The translations under genes and the position numbers were made by a program. Of a stretch of 14,050 nt of DNA, positions 1 to 5,387 are shown in pieces. The notes under the pieces are model-generated. The model was given only the letters and a program-made list of their open reading frames with translations. It was not told the origin of the DNA and did not search any database. The first letter of the stretch is position 1, and every line of letters starts with the position of its first letter. This DNA is from Dysgonomonas sp. GTDB lineage: Bacteria; Bacteroidota; Bacteroidia; Bacteroidales; Dysgonomonadaceae. The DNA is taken from NCBI GenBank assembly GCA_003523545.1, contig DQAM01000250.1:5093-19142 (forward strand). The letters are read 5' to 3'.

Positions 1-1704
1 AGGAAATTGCCCCCGTGGTATCTGACAAACTGGGCTTATTTTGCATATATTTTTGTATTCATTCTGACGTGCGGTTTGATTATATATTTTATCCGTAAGA
101 GGATAATAAATAAAAATCAACAATTAGCACAGAGAATAAAAGAAGAACAGAAAGAGAAATTATTGGAGTCTAAACTGAATTTCTTCACAAATGTCACACA
201 CGAATTTTGTACACCCCTTACGGTGATAAAGGGTGTTAGTGAATATATTGAGAAATCAGTGGAGTCGGATGAGAACCTGAAAAAATATACAGATGTATTA
301 CGCGACAATGTAACAAATCTGAACAATCTTATTCAGGAAATACTCGACTTCCGGAAAATGGAGGAAGGACAGATTAATTTCAGTGATATAGAAGAAGTTT
401 CCATATTCGACTTGGTAGATAAGCAGGTCAAATGGTTTATCCCTATTGCCGAACAGAACAATATTCAATTGAAAGTATCAGTACCGCAAGAATTGAACTG
501 GAATACGAATGTCCTTGGTTTTAACCGGGTCTTGGTTAACCTGATTTCGAATGCCTTTAAATATACGACACAGGGCGGGATAGTGGAAATCTCGGCAACA
601 ATTGTTAAAGAAAGGCTCGAACTTAGAGTCTATAACACAGGACAGGGGATTGAAGAATCAAAAATCCCTCAGATATTCGACCGCTACGGTGTTTTGGAGA
701 ATATAGAAACGTCTAATTCATACTCATCGATGACGTCGCGCAATGGCTTGGGATTATCCATTTCCCACGATATAATCCAATCCCTGAAAGGCAAGATAAC
801 CGTAAGAAGCGAAGTCGATAAGTATGCCGAATTCATTGTAACCTTGCCTTATCTTCCGGTTGCCAGGACAGAAAAAGAAGAGAATAAGGCGGATATTCCT
901 ATTGAAGAAGGAATTGATTTTATTCCGGAAACTAATGCTGATAACAAAAAGACAGTACTGGTGGTAGACGACAATAAGGATATAGTGTGGCTTATAACCA
1001 ATGCTCTGTCGGATACATATATAGTGAAAAGCGCCTACACAGTAGAAGAAGCCTTAAAAATCATTTCATCCCAGACACCCGCTCTCATCATAACGGATAT
1101 TATGATGCCGAATGTAGACGGATTGGAGTTTATTAGATTGTTGAAGGAAGATAAGTTCTCGAAGCATATACCGATTATAGTCATATCTGCAAAAATCACG
1201 GAGAAGGACCAGTCGGAAGGGCTCGATATAGGTGCGGATGCTTATTTGACAAAACCATTTTCTACAACAGTCCTGCGGTCTGTGATGAACAGGCTCCTGA
1301 CAGTAAAGGACGAATTAAAGGATTATTATTATTCGCCAGAAAGTGCATATAATTATTCCGAAGGACAATTGATACATCAGGAAGACAAGGCATTTATGGA
1401 TTCGGTCGTTGCTATAATCTCAGAAAATCTGGAACAGGAAAACCTGCGCCCCGAATTCATTGCGGAGAAATTGAATATGAATACCCGGAATCTTTACCGG
1501 AGGTTCAAAAAAATATCGGCACTTTCTCCGAACGACTTTATAAAGGATTACAGATTTACATATGCCTCAAAATTATTAGTTACTACCAGCCTGACAATCC
1601 AGGAAATTATATATAAAGTAGGCATTACAAACAAATCATACTTCTATAGGGAATTCCTCAAAAAGTACAACATGACTCCTAAGGAATACCGTTCCAATAA
1701 ATAG
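1..1704 (+). CDS. Hybrid two-component system (HTCS) sensor/regulator, C-terminal part
   Basis: This is the membrane-to-DNA half of a one-polypeptide HTCS regulator, which in Bacteroidetes senses an oligosaccharide in the periplasm and activates the adjacent PUL. The frame is open to base 1, so the N-terminus (normally the Reg_prop propeller and most of Y_Y_Y) lies outside the window; the TTG at 7 is not the true start. Numbering from base 1: end of Y_Y_Y (PPWYLTNW), a membrane helix at about 11-32, HisKA with H-box THEFCTPLT (His67), HATPase with N-box (NLISNAFKYT), G1 (NTGQGI) and G2 (GLGLS) boxes, a receiver with acidic pair Asp323/Asp324, phospho-acceptor Asp366 (TDIMMP) and Lys418 (LTKPF), then two AraC helix-turn-helices at about 460-565. 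The H-box has Cys where Arg is usual, and G1 has Asn where Asp is usual. It probably controls the operon starting at 1931. Family assignment is very secure; the ligand is inferred. Confidence 0.97.
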   Translation, partial: RKLPPWYLTNWAYFAYIFVFILTCGLIIYFIRKRIINKNQQLAQRIKEEQKEKLLESKLNFFTNVTHEFCTPLTVIKGVSEYIEKSVESDENLKKYTDVLRDNVTNLNNLIQEILDFRKMEEGQINFSDIEEVSIFDLVDKQVKWFIPIAEQNNIQLKVSVPQELNWNTNVLGFNRVLVNLISNAFKYTTQGGIVEISATIVKERLELRVYNTGQGIEESKIPQIFDRYGVLENIETSNSYSSMTSRNGLGLSISHDIIQSLKGKITVRSEVDKYAEFIVTLPYLPVARTEKEENKADIPIEEGIDFIPETNADNKKTVLVVDDNKDIVWLITNALSDTYIVKSAYTVEEALKIISSQTPALIITDIMMPNVDGLEFIRLLKEDKFSKHIPIIVISAKITEKDQSEGLDIGADAYLTKPFSTTVLRSVMNRLLTVKDELKDYYYSPESAYNYSEGQLIHQEDKAFMDSVVAIISENLEQENLRPEFIAEKLNMNTRNLYRRFKKISALSPNDFIKDYRFTYASKLLVTTSLTIQEIIYKVGITNKSYFYREFLKKYNMTPKEYRSNK

Positions 1705-1723
1705 ATACATTGATAATATCGCT

Positions 1724-1781
1724 AAGTATCCTGAACAACCAAAAAAGTATCCTGATAATACAATGGTAGTTCAGGATACTT
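1724..1781 (+). repeat. Three-copy repeat able to form two alternative hairpins
   Basis: The 11-mer AAGTATCCTGA occurs directly at 1724-1734 and 1745-1755 and inverted at 1771-1781. The outer copies form 17-base arms (1724-1740 and 1765-1781) with one mismatch around a 24-base loop. The middle copy can instead pair perfectly over 11 bp with 1771-1781 around a 15-base loop, so the two hairpins exclude each other. The element starts 19 bases after the regulator stop codon and directly precedes a canonical terminator. It may be a 3'-end stability or processing element; its function is not known. Confidence 0.7.
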
Positions 1782-1787
1782 CTTTTG

Positions 1788-1814
1788 ACGGAGGGGAGCA
1801 CCTTCCGTTTTTTT
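1788..1814 (+). terminator. Rho-independent terminator after the HTCS gene
   Basis: The 8-bp stem is ACGGAGGG (1788-1795) with CCTTCCGT (1801-1808), including one G-T wobble. It closes a five-base loop (1796-1800) and is followed by seven T residues (1808-1814). This is a textbook intrinsic terminator in the + direction. It separates the regulator transcript from the operon that starts about 120 bases later. Confidence 0.85.
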
Positions 1815-1842
1815 ATATTAATTAATATTGTTCGTTAATATT
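1815..1842. promoter_or_regulatory. AT-rich palindrome and direct repeat, possible operator region
   Basis: A perfect 14-bp palindrome, ATATTAATTAATAT, occupies 1815-1828. Overlapping it, TTAATATT is repeated at 1822-1829 and 1835-1842 with a 13-base period. The patch lies between the regulator's terminator and the first gene of the operon, where the AraC-type DNA-binding domain would be expected to act. I found no convincing Bacteroidetes -7 (TAnnTTTG) or -33 element between here and 1931. A regulatory role is inferred from position and symmetry only, and AT-rich symmetry arises easily by chance. Confidence 0.3.
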
Positions 1843-1930
1843 TCCGAAGAACATATAAGAAGAGATACCGAGACCATGAAAGACAGAATATCCTGTCGAT
1901 ATGTGAGAATGTTTTAAAAATACCATACAA

Positions 1931-2215
1931 ATGAAACCTTATCTTTTATCCATTCTATTCATACCTTTTCTGGCATGTCAGAAAGAGAGTATACCAACCA
2001 ATATCCCGGAACTTCTGGACAATAATCCGACAACGATTTACAGCGGTAATACAGGAACAAACCAATTGTTATTTGATGTCGGTTATGATGGTCCTGTCTT
2101 AAGCTACAAGATTTTCTCTACAGGTGAATCTCCTGTTTATGACCCTTCTGACTGGACGCTCAAAGGCTCGAATGACGGAAAAGAATGGACAGTTGTAGAT
2201 GAAAGAAAAGCATAG
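1931..2215 (+). CDS. N-terminal fragment: lipoprotein with discoidin (F5/8 C)-like domain
   Basis: This 94-residue reading frame is what would be made if the TAG is a true stop. It begins with a lipoprotein signal peptide: Lys2, a hydrophobic stretch, then lipobox FLAC with Cys16 as the expected lipidated residue. After the Cys come a polar linker and the first strands of a discoidin/F5-8 type C-like module; the diagnostic part is WTLKGSNDGKEW at residues 75-86, matching the family pattern W-x-L-x-GSNDG-x-x-W. The module is cut before its final strands, which are encoded just after the stop, so this fragment is unlikely to fold properly. No Shine-Dalgarno precedes the ATG, which is normal in this phylum. 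It should be read as part of the longer gene. Confidence 0.65.
   Translation: MKPYLLSILFIPFLACQKESIPTNIPELLDNNPTTIYSGNTGTNQLLFDVGYDGPVLSYKIFSTGESPVYDPSDWTLKGSNDGKEWTVVDERKA
2213..2215 (+). other. Premature in-frame TAG codon
   Basis: TAG follows the codons for DERKA and precedes AFCSRYQE in the same reading frame. The reading frame before and after it stays in phase and remains protein-like, so this single codon is the only visible defect in the 1931-3040 gene. Confidence 0.85.
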
Positions 2216-2251
2216 GCTTTCTGTTCGCGCTATCAGGAAATACTATGTGTA

Positions 2252-3040
2252 GTGCAGAATCCGGCAACCTTTAAGCAATATTTACTGAAGGCGGTAACGT
2301 CAAATAGCGATACACTCAAGATTGCAGACGTTGTGTTGTCCGATAAGAATCTTAAGGCGGGATGGGAAAATTTTAAATATCCGAAAGTGAATTTCGAATC
2401 GTTAGACCCTAATACCGAAGGCAGTAAGATATACCATGAGCTAGTTCAGAATCCCGACGAATATGTTAAATACCATACTCAAAAAGTAGTGGAAATACTT
2501 TACTTTTCAGACAAAGATTCTATTGTCGATGTTCAGCAGATTGATTATACATTAAAAGATTATGAAGGCGTATCGGCAAAAGGAGGTAATTCGCCCCGTA
2601 TCAATATTGTATACAGTACGCAACATATCGAAAAGTCTGCGAAAGAATCACTTTACAAACTGGATTTTGAAACGCGTGGTGTACTTTATCACGAACTGAC
2701 TCATGGATATCAGTACGAACCGAAAGGAATAGGAAATTACGGTAACAACAAAACTTTTTGGGCTTGTATAGAAGGGATTGCCGATGCAGTAAGGGCAGAA
2801 GCAGGATTATTCGATATGAGTACACGCAAACCGGGGGGAAACTGGATGGACGGTTACCGCACTACCGGATTCTTTATACAATGGCTCACCACCAAAGACC
2901 CCGATGCTATCCGAAAATTCCATCGTACGGCAACGGAACTCGATGTGTGGAGTTTTGACGGGGCCATTAAACAGGTTTTTGGTCCCGAGGCAAGTATTGA
3001 AGCCATGTGGGACGAATATCAGGAGTTTTTGAAAAAATAA
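2252..3040 (+). CDS. C-terminal fragment: BSP (basic secretory protein)-family metallopeptidase-like domain
   Basis: This 262-residue frame is the downstream part of the interrupted gene. The first start-type codon after the TAG is GTG at 2252, with only a weak AGGAA about 12 bases upstream, and no ATG occurs before the catalytic motif. The domain resembles the plant-type basic secretory protein family (PF04450-like). It has HELTH at 2690-2704 (His254, Glu255, His258 in full-length numbering), a classic HExxH zinc site, followed by IEGIADAVRAEAG, where Glu281 or Asp285 could supply a further ligand or a structural contact. Translated alone it would lack a signal peptide and stay in the cytoplasm, where it is unlikely to meet its substrate. 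In the family the domain is predicted to be a secreted metallopeptidase; its substrate here is unknown, and a glycoprotein is an inference from the neighbours. Confidence 0.65.
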   Translation: MQNPATFKQYLLKAVTSNSDTLKIADVVLSDKNLKAGWENFKYPKVNFESLDPNTEGSKIYHELVQNPDEYVKYHTQKVVEILYFSDKDSIVDVQQIDYTLKDYEGVSAKGGNSPRINIVYSTQHIEKSAKESLYKLDFETRGVLYHELTHGYQYEPKGIGNYGNNKTFWACIEGIADAVRAEAGLFDMSTRKPGGNWMDGYRTTGFFIQWLTTKDPDAIRKFHRTATELDVWSFDGAIKQVFGPEASIEAMWDEYQEFLKK

Positions 3041-3059
3041 TAAACTATAAGATATCCAA

Positions 3060-5378
3060 ATGAAATTAAGCACAATCACTCTTTATTTTTTACTCATGGG
3101 CGGAATACTATCTGCGCAGGATAAAATCTCGTATGTCAATCCGATGATAGGCACTATGAAGATGGGGCATACTTTCCCCGGTGCATGCGTACCGCACGGC
3201 ATAGTCCAACTGAGTCCCGATACGGATACTATCCCTCATAATGTCAACGGGGTCTATCAGAAAGACGCTTATAAATACTGCGCCGGTTATCAATACGGCG
3301 ATAAAACCATTGTTGGCTTTAGCCATACGCATTTGAGCGGAACAGGGCATTCCGATTTGGGAGATATATTGATAATGCCTATAACCGGTCCGTTAAAATT
3401 CAATCCGGGTACTGCAGATAATCCCGACTCGGGATATCGTTCCCGGTTTTCACACGATACGGAAATTTCCCGCCCCGGCTATTACGAAGTGGTTCTCGAC
3501 GATTATAAGGTAAAAGCACAACTGACCACAACAGAAAGAGTAGGAGTACATAAATATACATTTCCCGCTAATGAAAAACAGCAGGTTTTGCTCGACCTTG
3601 TACATGGTATCTACAACTATGACGGAAAGGTTCTTTGGGCAAGTATGAGAATTGAAAACGAAACACTCATCACAGGATACCGTATTACGAACGGATGGTC
3701 GAGGGAAAATTATACCTATTTCGCTATTTCCCTGTCAAAACCTATAAAAGATTACGGATACGTAGATAGAGAAAAACCTAAATACCTCGGATTCTGGAGA
3801 AAATTCGATATGTCGAAGAATTTCCCTGAAATAGCAGGACACAAGATTGTCGCACATTTTGACTTTGGAACGGACAATACTCCGCTGGAAATAAAAGTGG
3901 CTCTTTCCGCAGTAAGTACTCAGGGAGCTATAAAGAATCTTGAGGCGGAAGCCAAAAACAAGCCGTTCGGGCAAATAGTAGCGGAGGCTTCTGCAAAATG
4001 GAAAAAAGAAATGGAGGTGATAGATGTTGAAGGCAATGAAGATGCGAAGACCATGCTCTATACTTCACTTTACCATACGCTTATCAATCCGTCGGTATAT
4101 ATGGATGTAGACGGGCAGTACAGAGGAATCGACCATAATATACACCAAGCCGAAGGATTTACCAATTATACGATTTTTTCCGTTTGGGATACATACCGTG
4201 CCTTGCATCCTCTTTTCAACCTGATAAACAGGGAACGTAGCCTGGATATCGTGAAATCCATGATGGCGCATTACGACCAGAGCGTGCATAAGGCTCTTCC
4301 TGTCTGGTCGCATATGGGTAACGAAAACTGGTGTATGATAGGGTATCATTCGGTATCGGTGTTGGCAGATGCTATCGACAAAAGCTTGAATATCGACAAA
4401 CAGCACGCCCTGCAAGCTATGGTCAACAGTTCGAATGTCGATTATTACGATGGTACAGGCGAATATAAAAAACTGGGATATGTGCCTTTCGATAAAAATG
4501 GTAACGGTTCGTCCATCACTCTGGAATATTCTTATGATGACTGGACGATATACAATACAGCTTTAAATTTGGATAACAACAACTTAGCACAAACTTACAA
4601 AAGGAGGGCGTTAAATTACCAGAATGTATTTGACCCCGGTTTACAATTTGTCCGTGCCCGCAAAAGTGACGGAAGCTGGAAAACCCCGTTCGATTTACTC
4701 AATACGCACGGAGAAGGTTTCATCGAAGGAAATTCATGGAATTATTCGTTCTATGTACCGCATGATGTGAAAGGACTGATAGGACAAATGGGTGGAGATA
4801 AACAGTTCGTGCAACGTCTCGATTCTCTTTTCACAATGCATTTACCGGATGAATTCTTTGCCGATACGGAAGATGTTACACGCGAAGGTGTAATGGGTAA
4901 TTACGTTCATGGGAACGAACCCAGTCATCATATTGCATACCTGTATGCGTGGACATCCCAGCCCTGGAGAACTCAATACTGGTTGCGCGAAATCATGAAC
5001 CGCATGTATAAAAACAGTATAGATGGATTGTGCGGAAACGACGATTGCGGACAAATGTCGGCTTGGTATATATTCTCAGCTATGGGATTCTATCCCGTTT
5101 GTCCGGGAACTAATCAATATGTTTTAGGTGCACCCTATTTCCCTTATATGAAGGTTAAAGTAGGTGAGAACAAGTACCTGACTATCAGAGCAGATAAAGT
5201 GAGTGATAAAATGAGATATGTGAAAGCGGTAAAACTCAACGGAAAGCCATATACCAAAGCTTATATCACTTACGACGATATAAAGAATGGCGCGGAATTG
5301 ACTTTCGAGATGTCTTCTACCCCCAACAAAAAACGATTGTTTAACGAAGATGAAAAACCGTATTCACTTTCAAAATAA
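3060..5378 (+). CDS. GH92 exo-alpha-mannosidase 1, periplasmic (HLSGTG type)
   Basis: A calcium-dependent, inverting exo-alpha-mannosidase of family GH92 that removes terminal mannose from alpha-mannosides. Its 772 residues are a full-length enzyme: N-terminal beta-sandwich (from YVNPMIGT, residue 25) and C-terminal (alpha/alpha)6 barrel. The signal peptide ends near LSAQ (18-20) with no lipobox, so a periplasmic location is likely. Motifs: HLSGTG (91-96), VWDTYRALHP, WCMIGYH, EGNSW with candidate general acid Glu556, HGNEPSHH, and GNDDCGQMSAWY with Asn660-Asp661-Asp662. Glu556 is kept, so it should cleave glycosidic bonds; in the mannose-phosphate uncapping GH92 this residue is Gln, as I recall. 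It lacks the His-Glu pair and Trp of alpha-1,2 enzymes, so I expect another linkage, possibly alpha-1,3, alpha-1,6 or alpha-1,4. It starts 19 bases after the BSP gene and ends 9 bases before the next GH92. Family secure, linkage inferred. Confidence 0.96.
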   Translation: MKLSTITLYFLLMGGILSAQDKISYVNPMIGTMKMGHTFPGACVPHGIVQLSPDTDTIPHNVNGVYQKDAYKYCAGYQYGDKTIVGFSHTHLSGTGHSDLGDILIMPITGPLKFNPGTADNPDSGYRSRFSHDTEISRPGYYEVVLDDYKVKAQLTTTERVGVHKYTFPANEKQQVLLDLVHGIYNYDGKVLWASMRIENETLITGYRITNGWSRENYTYFAISLSKPIKDYGYVDREKPKYLGFWRKFDMSKNFPEIAGHKIVAHFDFGTDNTPLEIKVALSAVSTQGAIKNLEAEAKNKPFGQIVAEASAKWKKEMEVIDVEGNEDAKTMLYTSLYHTLINPSVYMDVDGQYRGIDHNIHQAEGFTNYTIFSVWDTYRALHPLFNLINRERSLDIVKSMMAHYDQSVHKALPVWSHMGNENWCMIGYHSVSVLADAIDKSLNIDKQHALQAMVNSSNVDYYDGTGEYKKLGYVPFDKNGNGSSITLEYSYDDWTIYNTALNLDNNNLAQTYKRRALNYQNVFDPGLQFVRARKSDGSWKTPFDLLNTHGEGFIEGNSWNYSFYVPHDVKGLIGQMGGDKQFVQRLDSLFTMHLPDEFFADTEDVTREGVMGNYVHGNEPSHHIAYLYAWTSQPWRTQYWLREIMNRMYKNSIDGLCGNDDCGQMSAWYIFSAMGFYPVCPGTNQYVLGAPYFPYMKVKVGENKYLTIRADKVSDKMRYVKAVKLNGKPYTKAYITYDDIKNGAELTFEMSSTPNKKRLFNEDEKPYSLSK

Positions 5379-5387
5379 AGAGCGGAA

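Larger units (their letters stand above)
1931..3040 (+). pseudogene. Discoidin-like/BSP-family metallopeptidase lipoprotein gene interrupted by in-frame TAG
   Basis: Frame 2 reads coherently from the ATG at 1931 to the TAA at 3038-3040, a length of 369 codons, except for TAG at codon 95 (2213-2215). No frameshift is needed. The codons after the stop (AFCSRYQEIL...) continue the discoidin-type fold begun before it (WTLKGSNDGKEWTVVDERK), and the BSP-like domain follows. One change such as CAG to TAG would explain the break. The intact protein would be a lipoprotein with a carbohydrate- or surface-binding N-terminal domain and a zinc-peptidase-like C-terminal domain. It heads the GH92 operon, 19 bases upstream of the next gene. 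Termination at codon 95 would leave a short exported fragment without the HELTH site. Alternatives are stop-codon readthrough, separate translation from GTG 2252, or a sequencing error; I favour a recent nonsense mutation or an error. Confidence 0.8.

Noticed and set aside
7..1704. TTG at 7 as a true start for the regulator
   Set aside because: The frame is open to base 1 and the first residues are the end of a Y_Y_Y domain, so the gene is cut by the window edge.
2213..2251. Frameshift or programmed frameshift in the BSP gene
   Set aside because: The frame is unchanged before and after the TAG, so a substitution explains it and no slippery run is present.
4065..4415. Minus-strand frame of 116 codons inside the first GH92
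   Set aside because: It is opposite the conserved catalytic-domain coding sequence and its residues match no family I know.
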